From Nocardioides mangrovi (GTDB lineage: Bacteria; Actinomycetota; Actinomycetes; Propionibacteriales; Nocardioidaceae), in assembly GCF_020073815.1 (NCBI RefSeq), contig NZ_JAIQZJ010000007.1, forward strand, positions 62,001-126,000: a stretch of 64,000 bases of DNA, given 5' to 3'. Shown one piece after another: positions 45,883-54,202 of this stretch (positions are counted from its first letter, which is position 1; each line of letters opens with the position of its first letter). The notes under the pieces are model-generated. The model saw nothing but the letters and a program-made list of their open reading frames with translations, searched no databases and had not been told where the DNA came from. The position numbers were made by a program, and so were the translations under genes.

Positions 45883-45920
45883 CGGGTCAGCCCGGGTCAG
45901 CCCGGGTCAGCCCGGGTCAG
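45881..45920. repeat. 10-bp tandem repeat between convergent genes
   Basis: Four consecutive copies of a 10-bp unit CCCGGGTCAG (the first reads GACGGGTCAG), ending in the stop codon region of the histidine phosphatase gene. It is likely a slippage product. Confidence 0.6.
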
Positions 45921-46564
45921 TCGGGGTCGGGCTCGCCGGTCGGGTCGACGGCGGCGTCGTCGGCGAGATGAGGACCGCCGAGCGGGTCGCCGGACCAGCC
46001 GGTCACCTCCCACGCGCCCGGTCGACCGTCGAGGACGACGGCGCCGGTGTTGCGCAGACGCTGGTCGCGCGGGCCGCCGTGGCGGGAGGCGAAGGTGCGG
46101 ATCGCCGCGCCGTGGCTGACCGCGACGAGCGTGGCGTCCGCGGGGTGTCCGTCGGCGAGGTCGCGTACGGCGTCGTCGTAGCGGCCGACGAACTCGTGGC
46201 CGTCCTCGGCGCCCGGCATCCGCGCGGCGAGGTCGCCCGCGATCCAGGCGGCCACGGTGTCGGCGTACGCCTCGATCGACTCCTCGGCGGTGTGCATCTC
46301 CAGTGAGCCAGCCGCGATCTCCTCGAGCCCCTCGCTGATCGCCACGTCGAGGCCGCGGGCGGTGGCCAGCGGCGCGGCGGTCAGCTGGGTGCGGACCAGC
46401 GGCGAGGCGTGGATGGCCGCGATCCGCACCGTGGTGAGCACCGCGGGGAGTGCCTCGGCCTGGCGGTGGCCGAGCGGCGTCAGCGGCGCCCCGGGCCGGG
46501 CGGTGTCGAGCGCGCCCGCGACGTTGGACGGCGTCTCGCCGTGGCGGATCAGGATCAGGCGCAC
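45917..46564 (-). CDS. Histidine phosphatase family protein (phosphoglycerate-mutase-like)
   Basis: A 215-aa member with catalytic LIRHGETPSN at residues 5-14 and the second histidine in VSHGAAIRTF. It starts directly with MRLILIRHGE. The family includes phosphoglycerate mutases, acid phosphatases and CobC-type enzymes; which one applies is not clear. The acidic C-terminal tail (DAAVDPTGEPDPD) is unusual and ends in the tandem repeat. Confidence 0.92.
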   Translation of the reverse strand: MRLILIRHGETPSNVAGALDTARPGAPLTPLGHRQAEALPAVLTTVRIAAIHASPLVRTQLTAAPLATARGLDVAISEGLEEIAAGSLEMHTAEESIEAYADTVAAWIAGDLAARMPGAEDGHEFVGRYDDAVRDLADGHPADATLVAVSHGAAIRTFASRHGGPRDQRLRNTGAVVLDGRPGAWEVTGWSGDPLGGPHLADDAAVDPTGEPDPD

Positions 46565-46584
46565 ACGGCCAGCCTACGGAGGGC

Positions 46585-48105
46585 TCAACCCCGGTCGAGC
46601 TGCAAGGTCTCCGGGGTGTGCAGCCGCACCAGGAACCGGTCGGCGTCGGAGGGGACCCGGTCGCGGGTGAGCCTGGAGACGGCGACCATCGTGGCCAGCG
46701 CGAGCGGCACCGTCCAGGCCGCGGGCTGCCCCATCAGGGTGTCGAGCCAGCCGTCGGGCGAGGAGACCGCGATCGTCCAGCCGATCGCGACCGTCGAGCC
46801 GAGTCCGCCGGCGGCCAGACCCGCGATGGCGCCGTACGACGTGAGGCCGCGCCACCAGATCCCGAGGAGCAGCAGGGGGCAGAAGGTCGCGGCCGCCATC
46901 GCGAAGGCGAGCCCCACCGCCCGGGCGACGCCGAGGTTGGGGACGAGCAGCGCGACCACGCACGGCACCGTCACCGCCGCGACCGCCGCGACCCGGAAGG
47001 CCGCCACCCCGCCCAGCCGCCGCCCGCGCACCCGGGTGCGGCCGGTCACGTCCTGCGAGAGCACGCCCGCGACCGCGATCGACAGCCCCGACGACGTCGA
47101 CAGGAAGGCCGCGAACGCACCGGCCGTCACCATCCCGGTCAGCACCTCGCCGAGCGGCCCGTCGAGCATGATCCGCGGCAGCTCCAGCACGAGGGCGTCG
47201 GACGCCCCCGACACGGCCAGCTCGGGCGCGTAGACCCGGCCGAGCGCGCCGTACACCGGCGGCAGCAGGTAGAAGACGCCGAGCAGGACCAGCACCACGA
47301 GCGTCGTACGGCGCGCCGCCCGGCCGTCCGGATTGGTGTAGAAGCGGACGACGACGTGCGGCAGGCCCATGGTGCCGAGGAACGTCGCGATGATCAGCGA
47401 GTAGGTGATGTAGAGGCCCTCGCCCCCGCCCGGCGCGAGCGGCGTCGACCAGGCGCCGAGGTCGACCGGCCGCGGCCGGTCGTCACCGGCCCACACCACC
47501 AGCAGCACCGCGGCCGGGACGAGCAGCGCGGTGAGCTTGAGCCAGTACTGGAAGGCCTGCACGAAGGTGATGCTGCGCATCCCGCCCGTGGTGACGTTGA
47601 CCAGGACGACGACGCCGACGATCACCGGCCCGACCCAGGTGGGCGCCCCGACGGCCGAGCGCAGGGTGAGCCCGGCGCCCTGGAACTGCGGCAGCAGGTA
47701 GAGCCAGCCCACGGCCACGACGAGCACCGAGCAGACCGCGCGTACGCCGCGCGAGCCCAGCCGGGCCTCGGCGAAGTCGGGCAGCGTGTAGGCGCCCGAC
47801 CGGCGCAGCGGAGCGGCCACCAGCACGAGCAGGACGAGGTAGCCGGCGGTCCAGCCGACGGGGTACCAGAGCATGTCCGCGCCGTTGACCAGCACCAGCC
47901 CGGCGACGCCGAGGAAGGACGCGGCGGAGAGGTACTCGCCGCCGATCGCGCTCGCGTTGAGCCGCGGGTGCACGGTGCGGGACGCGACGAAGAAGTCGCT
48001 CGTCGTCCGGGAGAAGCGCAGGCCCCACACGCCGATCGCCAGCGTCGCGAGGGTGACCAGGGTGATCGCGACGATGCCGGGAGCCGCGTCGAGCCCCGGG
48101 CTCAC
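46585..48105 (-). CDS. Sodium:solute symporter (SSS family, second)
   Basis: A 506-aa SSS permease, diverged from the actP gene at 33114-34748. It has family signatures ASRTVHPRLNASAIGGEYLS, GGMRSITFVQAFQYWLK and GLPHVVVRFYTNPDG. The GTG start at 48105 overlaps the stop of the preceding DUF485-like gene by 4 bp (GTGA). Regulation by the upstream LytS/LytTR pair suggests uptake of a small carboxylate such as pyruvate or lactate; this is inference from similar operons. Confidence 0.9.
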   Translation of the reverse strand: MSPGLDAAPGIVAITLVTLATLAIGVWGLRFSRTTSDFFVASRTVHPRLNASAIGGEYLSAASFLGVAGLVLVNGADMLWYPVGWTAGYLVLLVLVAAPLRRSGAYTLPDFAEARLGSRGVRAVCSVLVVAVGWLYLLPQFQGAGLTLRSAVGAPTWVGPVIVGVVVLVNVTTGGMRSITFVQAFQYWLKLTALLVPAAVLLVVWAGDDRPRPVDLGAWSTPLAPGGGEGLYITYSLIIATFLGTMGLPHVVVRFYTNPDGRAARRTTLVVLVLLGVFYLLPPVYGALGRVYAPELAVSGASDALVLELPRIMLDGPLGEVLTGMVTAGAFAAFLSTSSGLSIAVAGVLSQDVTGRTRVRGRRLGGVAAFRVAAVAAVTVPCVVALLVPNLGVARAVGLAFAMAAATFCPLLLLGIWWRGLTSYGAIAGLAAGGLGSTVAIGWTIAVSSPDGWLDTLMGQPAAWTVPLALATMVAVSRLTRDRVPSDADRFLVRLHTPETLQLDRG

Positions 48106-48467
48106 TCGACCTCCGAGACGATCTCGGCGAAGTCGGCCTCGTTGCGCTCGGCGCGTCGGACGTAGGCCCAGCCGAGGACCACGAGCACGGGGTAGACGAC
48201 GACGCCGAGCAGCAGGAAGCCGAGCGGGATGCCCAGCAGGCGTACGTCGGAGAGCTCGGGCACCAGGTGGAAGGCCAGCGGCAGCAGGCCGATCGTCAGC
48301 GCCACGACGAGCAGGACGCCGACCGCGAGCCGGAGCTGCTCACGCAGCAGCGAGCGCATGTAGACGTCGCCGAGGCGGGTGCCGGCGTCGATGTCGGCGA
48401 CTCCTCCGGGAGTACGCCGGCGGCGCGGCGGGCCGGTGACCCGGACGCGGGGAGCTGGGTCGCTCAC
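48102..48467 (-). CDS. Small membrane protein, DUF485-like partner of the symporter
   Basis: A 121-aa protein with two membrane helices (about residues 45-67 and 74-98) after a basic, proline-rich N-terminus, and a C-terminal charged segment (RRAERNEADFAEIVSEVE). Its position directly upstream of an SSS gene copies the DUF485-actP arrangement. It overlaps both neighbours by GTGA (48464-48467 and 48102-48105). I do not recognise a DUF485 core with certainty. Confidence 0.75.
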   Translation of the reverse strand: MSDPAPRVRVTGPPRRRRTPGGVADIDAGTRLGDVYMRSLLREQLRLAVGVLLVVALTIGLLPLAFHLVPELSDVRLLGIPLGFLLLGVVVYPVLVVLGWAYVRRAERNEADFAEIVSEVE

Positions 48468-49216
48468 GGTCCGGTCCGGGGCACGGTGCGCTTGTCCAGC
48501 AACAGCTCGCGCAGCTCGCGGGTGTGCCGTCGGCTCACCACCAGCTCCACGGCCTGCGGCCCGGCCGGTCCGACCACGACCGTGCAGCGGCCCGCGTCCA
48601 TCCGCACCTCGGTCACGTGGGCGAGCGAGACCAGCAGCGACCGGTGGATCCGCACGAAGCCCGCGCCGGCCCACTCGTCCTCGAGCGTCGTCAGGGGGCT
48701 GCGCAGCAGGTGCGACCCGGTCGCGGTGTGCAGCCGCGCGTAGTCGCCCTGCGCCTCGACGTGGGTGATGTCGGACCGGTGGAGGAAGCGGGTCACCCCG
48801 CCGCGCTCGACGGCGACCTGGGTGTCGTCGCGGGCGGGCTCGGCGCCGGGGTCTCCCTCGACGGTCGCGACGACGCGGCGTACGGCCTCGGCGAGACGTT
48901 CGGCGCGCACCGGCTTGAGGACGTAGTCGACGGCGCGCAGCTCGAAGGCCTCGACGGCGTGCTGCTCGTGGGCGGTCACGAAGACGACCGGAGGGGGAGT
49001 GCGGAAGCGGGTCAGCACCTGCGCGAGCTCGAGGCCCGTCAGCCCGGGCATCTGGATGTCGAGGAAGAGTGCGTCGACGCTGCCCTCGTGCAGGATCCGC
49101 AGCGCCTCGGTCGCCGACGTGCTGGTGACCACCTCGCCGATCCGCTCCTCGGCGGCCAGCAGGTAGGCCAGCTCGTCGAGCGCCGGCTGCTCGTCGTCGA
49201 CCACCAACACCCTCAT
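48464..49216 (-). CDS. LytTR-family response regulator
   Basis: A 250-aa regulator with a receiver domain (VDDEQPALDELAYLL, phosphoacceptor D in ALFLDIQMPG, lysine in YVLKPVR) and a C-terminal LytTR DNA-binding domain (DITHVEAQGDYARLHT, FVRIHRSLLVSLAHV, VSRRHTRELREL). It pairs with the kinase at 49213-50328 by ATGA overlap. The likely target is its own operon with the DUF485-like protein and symporter, as in the BtsSR/YpdAB pyruvate systems. Confidence 0.93.
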   Translation of the reverse strand: MRVLVVDDEQPALDELAYLLAAEERIGEVVTSTSATEALRILHEGSVDALFLDIQMPGLTGLELAQVLTRFRTPPPVVFVTAHEQHAVEAFELRAVDYVLKPVRAERLAEAVRRVVATVEGDPGAEPARDDTQVAVERGGVTRFLHRSDITHVEAQGDYARLHTATGSHLLRSPLTTLEDEWAGAGFVRIHRSLLVSLAHVTEVRMDAGRCTVVVGPAGPQAVELVVSRRHTRELRELLLDKRTVPRTGP

Positions 49217-50328
49217 GCGTGCACCCCCGGGGCGAACTTCGGCACCCGCACGACGACCTTGGTGCCGGCGCCCGGGGCGGTCTCCACGACGAGACCGTAG
49301 TCGTCGCCGAAGGTCGTGCGCAGCCGTGCGTCGACGTTGCCCAGCCCGACCGAGTCGGAGGTGGCGTCGCCGGCGAGCGCCCGGCGTACGACGTCGGGGT
49401 CCTCACCGGCGCCGTCGTCCTCGACCTCGATCACGCACTCCTGGTCCTGGTCGCGGGCCACGATGGTGATGTGACCGCCGGCCTCGGCGGCCTCGAGTCC
49501 GTGGCGTACGGCGTTCTCCACCAGCGGCTGGATGCACAGGAAGGGCACTGCCACGGGCAGCACCTCCGGTGCGATCCGCAGCGTCACGCGGAGCCGGTCG
49601 CCGAAGCGGGCCTGCTCGAGGAGGAGGTAGCGCTCGACGGAGCGGAGCTCCTCGGCGAGCGTCGTGTACTCGCCGTGCCGGCGGAAGGAGTAGCGGGTGA
49701 AGTCGGCGAACTCCAGCAGCAGCTCGCGGGCCCGGTCGGGGTCGGTGCGCACGAAGCTCGCGATCGCGCCGAGGGAGTTGTAGATGAAGTGCGGGCTGAT
49801 CTGCGCGCGCAGGGCCCGGACCTCCGCCTCCATCAGCCGGGTCCGGCTGGCGTCGAGCTCGGCCAGCTCGAGCTGGGCGCTCACCCACTGCGCGACCTCG
49901 CCGGCGGCGCGGACCAGGCCGGCGGTCGGCTGCGGCGCGAAGACCTGGAGCGTCCCGACCACCCGCTCGTCGACGACCAGCGGGCTGGCGATGGCGGCCC
50001 GCACCTCGCAGCCCGCGGCGTCGCAGGGCAGGTCGGCTCGGTCGAAGACGCGGGTGCTGCCGCGCTCGACGGTCTCCCGGGCGAGCGCCGGCGACTGGCC
50101 GGTGTGGTGCTGTCCGGATCCGTGCCAGGCCAGCGTGGTCGCGGTGTCCGTCAGCGCGAGGGCCGGGCTGCCGAGCAGGTCGTGGAGGTGCCGGATGCTG
50201 CGCTCCGCGCTGTCGGTGGACAGCCCCGAGCGCAGCGCCGGTGCGGCGAGGGAGGCGGTGTGGAGCGTCCGGAACGTCGCGCGGTCGGCCTCGGTGCCGA
50301 GGTGGCGCCGACGCCACGGACGCGACAT
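49213..50328 (-). CDS. LytS-type histidine kinase, soluble with GAF domain
   Basis: A 371-aa kinase. A GAF-like sensor (about residues 45-150, ASPLVVDERVVGTLQVFAPQ) precedes a His-kinase domain with phosphoacceptor in AQISPHFIYNSLGAIASF and an ATP-binding domain (VENAVRHGLE, EDDGAGED, GLGNVDARLRTTFGDD). Unlike E. coli BtsS it has no membrane segments, so the signal is probably cytoplasmic. The gene starts just upstream of the methyltransferase end. Cysteines LPCDAAGCEV in the GAF domain could bind a ligand. Confidence 0.9.
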   Translation of the reverse strand: MSRPWRRRHLGTEADRATFRTLHTASLAAPALRSGLSTDSAERSIRHLHDLLGSPALALTDTATTLAWHGSGQHHTGQSPALARETVERGSTRVFDRADLPCDAAGCEVRAAIASPLVVDERVVGTLQVFAPQPTAGLVRAAGEVAQWVSAQLELAELDASRTRLMEAEVRALRAQISPHFIYNSLGAIASFVRTDPDRARELLLEFADFTRYSFRRHGEYTTLAEELRSVERYLLLEQARFGDRLRVTLRIAPEVLPVAVPFLCIQPLVENAVRHGLEAAEAGGHITIVARDQDQECVIEVEDDGAGEDPDVVRRALAGDATSDSVGLGNVDARLRTTFGDDYGLVVETAPGAGTKVVVRVPKFAPGVHA

Positions 50329-50331
50329 CGG

Positions 50332-51156
50332 CTACCGGAAGTCGATGAGGAGGACGTCGTCGTCGACCGCTGGCGTCGGCTCCGCGGCCGGCGGACCGTC
50401 CTCGGCCACGGGTGTCCGGACGATCCGGTCGGCGACCGGGGCGCGGAAGCAGGAGACGACGTACGGGAGCTGCATGCCGTCCATCCCCCGGCCGTAGTCG
50501 TCGTAGAAGGCGAGCACCTCGGCGAGCTTGGCGCGGCGGCCCTCCTCGTCGAGGACGGCGACGTTGGAGCGGGAGAGCACGAGGTCCTGGATGGAGTCGC
50601 GGTCGATGACCTGCCAGTGCTTGTGCAGCTCGTGCTCGACCGGCCCGAAGCACCCGGAGGCGTCGACCTCGTCGGTCGGGTCGGTGCCGCGCTCCTGGCT
50701 GCCGATGATCCGGCCGAGCTTCTTGACCCACGGGATCCGCTCGTCGCGCTGGTTCCAGACCAGGGCCAGGTGGCCGCCGGGCTTGAGGACCCGGGCGATC
50801 TCGGGCAGCGCGCGCTCGTGGTCGAACCAGTGGAAGCACTGCGCGCCGATCACCACGTCGTACGACGCGTCCGGGACGGGCAGCTCCTCGGCGGCGGCCG
50901 TCGAGGTGCGGACGTCGGGCAGCCGGAGCCGCAGGCGGGCCAGCATCTCGTCGTCGGGGTCGGTCGCGTGCACGTCGTGGCCGGCCGCGACCAGGGCGTC
51001 GGTCAGCTTGCCGGTGCCGGCGCCGATCTCGAGGACCGTGAGCGGTTGCTCGCCCACGAGCCAGGCCACCGCCTCGGCGGGGTAGCCCGGGCGTCCGCGG
51101 TCGTAGGCATCGGCGACGGAGCCGAAGGAGCGGGCGTGGTCGGGCTGGTCGGTCAT
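50332..51156 (-). CDS. Class I SAM-dependent methyltransferase
   Basis: A 274-aa methyltransferase with motif I LEIGAGTGKLTDALVAAGHD, motif II near VVIGAQCFHWFD and an RVLKPGGHLALVWNQ segment. It resembles the Tam/UbiE-like group common in actinobacteria. The acceptor is unknown. ATG 51156 is 7 nt after a TACCGT box (51164-51169 on the minus strand), so it is leaderless, and that box lies 9 bp from the -10 box of the divergent Fic-like gene. A C-terminal PTPAVDDDVLLIDFR tail is unusual. Confidence 0.9.
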   Translation of the reverse strand: MTDQPDHARSFGSVADAYDRGRPGYPAEAVAWLVGEQPLTVLEIGAGTGKLTDALVAAGHDVHATDPDDEMLARLRLRLPDVRTSTAAAEELPVPDASYDVVIGAQCFHWFDHERALPEIARVLKPGGHLALVWNQRDERIPWVKKLGRIIGSQERGTDPTDEVDASGCFGPVEHELHKHWQVIDRDSIQDLVLSRSNVAVLDEEGRRAKLAEVLAFYDDYGRGMDGMQLPYVVSCFRAPVADRIVRTPVAEDGPPAAEPTPAVDDDVLLIDFR

Positions 51157-51163
51157 CGGGGTC

Positions 51164-51184
51164 ACGGTACCTGCTGGATACGGT
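51164..51184. promoter_or_regulatory. Compact bidirectional leaderless promoter
   Basis: A minus-strand TACCGT (51164-51169, then 7 nt to the methyltransferase ATG) and a plus-strand TACGGT (51179-51184, then 7 nt to GTG 51192) are only 9 bp apart. The two divergent promoters overlap, so polymerase binding should be mutually exclusive. Confidence 0.55.
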
Positions 51185-51191
51185 TGCGGAC

Positions 51192-51917
51192 GTGAGCGCT
51201 GATCCCCTGTCGCGGCTGGTGTCCCTCGAGGGCGTGCCGTCCGCGTACGCCGCCGCCCGGGACGGCATCGACGTGATGCTGCGCGACCGCGGCCTGCGCC
51301 GTACCTCTCCCGAGACGACGGGCGAGAGCCTGCTCCGCGGCGCGCACGCGTCGGCGGTGCTGGAGGGCTCGGCGTCGTCGCTGGCCGAGGTGCGCGAGGG
51401 CGTCGGGGACGAGATCGCCGGCGACGCGGTCCGGGTCTCGACCGAGCTCCTGGGGCTGGCGCCGGTGCTGTCGCGGGCGCCGCTGCAGGCGTTCGCGCGG
51501 ATCCACGCGCTCGCTGCCGCGGGGCTGCCCGCCGAGGTCCGCGGCCGCCCGCGCGACGCCGACGCCGCCGCCCGGCTGCGGATCCTGGCCGACGCGCTGT
51601 CGGCCCCGACGACCGCCCCGGCGCTGCTGGTCGCCGCCGTCGTGCACGCCGAGCTCGCCACCGGTGCGCCCTTCGCCTCGCACAACGGCATCGTCGCCCG
51701 CGCCGCCGAGCGGCTGGTCCTGGTCGCGCGCGGCGTCGACGAGAAGTCCCTGGTCGTCCCCGAGGCCGGCCACCTCGCCCTGCGCGCGGCGTACGAGTCC
51801 AACCTGCGCGGCTACCGCGACGGCGGCGACGCGGGTGTCCACTCCTGGCTGCTCTACGCCGCGGAGGCGTACGCCGCCGGCGCCGAGGCGAGCCCGCTGC
51901 GGCGGGCTGCGGAGTAG
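51192..51917 (+). CDS. Fic-like protein lacking the catalytic histidine (Rv3662c-like)
   Basis: A 241-aa protein found beside HAD phosphatase and Ssd in M. tuberculosis (Rv3662c) and Streptomyces (SCO3559). Databases call it oxidoreductase. I see a Fic-like layout: an N-terminal SLLRGAHASAVLEGSASS (alpha-helical inhibitory-like segment) and later HAELATGAPFASHNGIVARA. This aligns with Fic HPFxDGNGRxxR but has Ala at the catalytic His position and Ile for the Arg. It therefore is probably not an AMP-transferase. GTG 51192 is 7 nt after TACGGT (leaderless). The probable Ms1-like RNA follows on the other strand. Confidence 0.75.
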   Translation: MSADPLSRLVSLEGVPSAYAAARDGIDVMLRDRGLRRTSPETTGESLLRGAHASAVLEGSASSLAEVREGVGDEIAGDAVRVSTELLGLAPVLSRAPLQAFARIHALAAAGLPAEVRGRPRDADAAARLRILADALSAPTTAPALLVAAVVHAELATGAPFASHNGIVARAAERLVLVARGVDEKSLVVPEAGHLALRAAYESNLRGYRDGGDAGVHSWLLYAAEAYAAGAEASPLRRAAE

Positions 51918-51928
51918 GCGCTCTCCCT

Positions 51929-52118
51929 GAAGATGCGAACGGCACCCGGGAAAACGAGTGGTTGGGCCGGGTGCCGCCGCTGACACATGAGCCCTGGGCT
52001 ACCAAGCGTGCAAATTCCAATTGCGGCCCCGGGAGTGTCCCGGCTCGGCCAGCGCCCTGTAGGAAGGGTAGGTCGCCGCGTGGGTACCCGGCTCACGTGC
52101 AGGATGTGGAGTTCTTGC
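51929..52118 (-). ncRNA. Probable Ms1/6S-like structured RNA
   Basis: The 276-bp gap between Rv3662c-like and Rv3661-like genes is where M. tuberculosis MTS2823 (Ms1) and Streptomyces scr3559 map, and the minus strand is the matching orientation. On it a strong promoter (TTGAAG, 17 bp, TACAAA) starts RNA near 52118. Long-range helices can form: CUGCACGUGAGCC with GGCUCAUGUGUCAG (13 bp, one bulge) continued by GGGUACC with GGUAGCCC, a 6S-like rod. A 10-bp hairpin CGGCACCCGG/CCGGGTGCCG (51940-51976) ends it. Identity rests on position and fold, not on a database match. Confidence 0.7.
51940..51976 (-). terminator. Terminator hairpin of the Ms1-like RNA
   Basis: Arms CGGCACCCGG and CCGGGTGCCG (10 bp, perfect) with a 17-nt loop; the minus strand continues GTTCGCATCTTC. 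The same GTTCGCATTC-like tail follows the bldG terminator at 61556-61580. There is no clean T-run. Confidence 0.55.
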
Positions 52119-52123
52119 CCTCG

Positions 52124-52152
52124 TTTGTACGCCGGTCTCCGGAGGCCTTCAA
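52124..52152 (-). promoter_or_regulatory. Promoter of the Ms1-like RNA
   Basis: -35 TTGAAG (52147-52152) and -10 TACAAA (52124-52129), separated by exactly 17 bp on the minus strand. This is the most consensus-like promoter seen in the window and fits an abundant RNA. Confidence 0.65.
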
Positions 52153-52193
52153 CCCCCTACGTCCCTTGACTTGTCGGGCCGAGAGTGGGTGGG

Positions 52194-52991
52194 TCATGTC
52201 CCGAGACGACGCTTGCGCGCATTGACCCACAGGACTCCGCCGACCGCCACGACCCCACCCACGGCGAGGGCCGCGAGGGTCTGCTTGGGGGGCAGCGAGA
52301 CCCGCGACTGGAGGGCCACCGGCTTGGTGAAGACGAGCACCGGCCAGCCGTGCTCGCCCGCCGCCCTGCGCAAGTCCCGGTCGGGGTTGACGGCGTACGG
52401 ATGGCCGACCGCCTCCAGCATCGGCACGTCGGTGACCGAGTCGCTGTAGCCGAAGCACTCGGCCAGGTCGTAGCCGCGCTCCTCGGCCAGCTCGCGGATC
52501 GCGCGCGCCTTCTCCTCGGCGTACGCGTAGTACTCGATGGTGCCGCTGTAGCGCCCGTCGACGATCTCCATGCGGGTCGCGATCACGTGGTCCGCACCGA
52601 GCATCGCGGCGATCGGCTCGACCACCTCCGTGCCCGACGCCGAGACGATCACGACGTCGCGGCCGGCCAGGTGGTGCTCGTCGATGAGCGACACGGCCTC
52701 GTCGTACACGAGCGGGTCGACGACGTTGTGCAGGGTGTCGGCGACGATCTCGCGGACGGTCGCGACGTCCCAGCCGGTGCACAGCTGCGACATGAACTGC
52801 CGCATCTTCTCCATCTGGTCGTGGTCCGCGCCGCCGACGAGGTAGACGAACTGGGCGTACGCCGACCGCAGCACCGCCCGCCGCGAGATCAGGCCGCCGG
52901 CCTGGAACGGCTTGCTGAAGGCCAGCGTGCTCGACGTGGCGATGATCGTCTTGTCGAGGTCGAAGAAGGCAGCGGTCGGGCGGGACGCCAT
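52194..52991 (-). CDS. HAD-family phosphatase (SerB-like, Rv3661 orthologue)
   Basis: A 265-aa HAD phosphatase of the IB type: AAFFDLDKTIIATSSTLAF (motif I, DxDxT), VIVSASGTEVVEPIAAMLG (motif II with Ser), FGYSDSVTDVPMLEAVGHPY (motif III/IV, DSxxD). A C-terminal hydrophobic helix (about 238-256, LAALAVGGVVAVGGVLWVN) suggests a membrane tether. The ATG at 52991 follows a TACGAT box (52998-53003, minus strand) by 6 nt. Its substrate is unknown. It is divergent from ssd, as in M. tuberculosis. Confidence 0.92.
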   Translation of the reverse strand: MASRPTAAFFDLDKTIIATSSTLAFSKPFQAGGLISRRAVLRSAYAQFVYLVGGADHDQMEKMRQFMSQLCTGWDVATVREIVADTLHNVVDPLVYDEAVSLIDEHHLAGRDVVIVSASGTEVVEPIAAMLGADHVIATRMEIVDGRYSGTIEYYAYAEEKARAIRELAEERGYDLAECFGYSDSVTDVPMLEAVGHPYAVNPDRDLRRAAGEHGWPVLVFTKPVALQSRVSLPPKQTLAALAVGGVVAVGGVLWVNARKRRLGT

Positions 52992-53122
52992 GCCGCCATC
53001 GTAGGGCGTACGACGGACCGGTCCGGCCCACTTTCCATCCACAGGTACGCGCGAAACCCCTGTCTCCACAAGGGCTCTCGCCTCCGGCCCCTCTCGTCGC
53101 CGCTCCGGGTGAGGATCCCGAC

Positions 53123-54202
53123 ATGACCTCCGCCACCGCACCCTCGCCCCCACCTCCCCTCGTCGTGACGCGCGACCCGGCGCTGCTCGACGAGCTGCTC
53201 CGGCTCGCCGCCGCGGCCGGCATCACCCCCGAGGTGGCCGCCGACAGCGGCGCCGCGCTGCGCGCCTGGTCGTCGGCGCCGGTGGTGCTGGTCGGGGCCG
53301 ACGTCGCCGACGAGCTCGCCCGGATCGGACCGGTCCGACGCCCTCGCGTCCACGTGGTCGCCCTGCTCGCGGTCCCGGACGAGCTCTTCCGGACCGCGCT
53401 CGCCGTGGGCGCCGAGAGCGTCGCCCAGCTCCCGCGCTCGGAGGCCTGGTTGACCGAGATGCTCACGGACCTCGGCGAGGCGGATCGGGCCGCGGGCGTC
53501 GTGGTCGGGGTGCTCGGCGGCAGTGGTGGGGCCGGCGCCACGACCTTCGCCTGCGCCCTCGGGCAGCTCGCCTCGCAGCGGGGCCGGGCGCTGGTCGTCG
53601 ACGCGGACCCGCTCGGTCCGGGCGTCGACCGGGTGCTCGGCCTCGAGGACCGCGACGGCGTCCGGTGGGACGGGCTCTGCCAGACCACGGGTCGCCTCGG
53701 CGCCCGGGCGCTGCGCGAGGCCCTGCCCCGTCGTGCCGACCTCGGCGCCCTCACCTGGCGGGTTGGGGCGCCGGGCTCGCTCCAGGCGTTCGCGGTCCGC
53801 GAGGTGCTCTCGGCCGCGCGTCGTGGCCACGACTTCGTGGTGGTCGACCTGCCGCGCAGTGCCGACCCGGTGGCCGCCGAGCTCGCCGACCGGTGCGACC
53901 AGCTGCTGGTCGTCGTGGTGCCGACGGTGGCCGGGGTGGCCGCCGCGGTCCGCACCTGCGCACGCCGTCCCGACCCGGCGGCCGTCCGGCTGGTGCTGCG
54001 GGGATCCGGGATCGACGCAGCGGCGATCCAACGGGCGACGGGCATCCCGGTCATCGTCGAGATGCCCGAGCAGCGCGGGCTCGCGGAGGCCATCGACCTC
54101 GGGCTCGGTCCGGTCCGCTCCCGCCGCAGCGCCCTCGGCCGCGCCGCCGGCCAGGTGCTCGACCGGATGGCGCTCGTGCACGGCCGCGAGCTCGCCGCAT
54201 GA
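53123..54202 (+). CDS. ssd: Ssd/CpaE-like septum-site/Tad-locus ATPase
   Basis: A 359-aa protein with a receiver-like N-terminal domain (about residues 10-115) and a MinD/ParA-like ATPase domain. Its Walker A is atypical, GVLGGSGGAGATTFACALGQ: the signature lysine is replaced by Gly/Ala (GSGGAGATT). VVVDLPRSADPVAAELADR is the Walker B region. Ssd of M. tuberculosis (Rv3660c) has the same changes. It starts the Tad-like secretion operon, overlapping tadA by ATGA. It probably positions the pilus machinery or a septum. Confidence 0.93.
   Translation: MTSATAPSPPPPLVVTRDPALLDELLRLAAAAGITPEVAADSGAALRAWSSAPVVLVGADVADELARIGPVRRPRVHVVALLAVPDELFRTALAVGAESVAQLPRSEAWLTEMLTDLGEADRAAGVVVGVLGGSGGAGATTFACALGQLASQRGRALVVDADPLGPGVDRVLGLEDRDGVRWDGLCQTTGRLGARALREALPRRADLGALTWRVGAPGSLQAFAVREVLSAARRGHDFVVVDLPRSADPVAAELADRCDQLLVVVVPTVAGVAAAVRTCARRPDPAAVRLVLRGSGIDAAAIQRATGIPVIVEMPEQRGLAEAIDLGLGPVRSRRSALGRAAGQVLDRMALVHGRELAA

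Noticed and set aside
45881-45920. 10-bp tandem repeat as a CRISPR-like array
   Set aside because: The units are contiguous without spacers and there are no cas genes.
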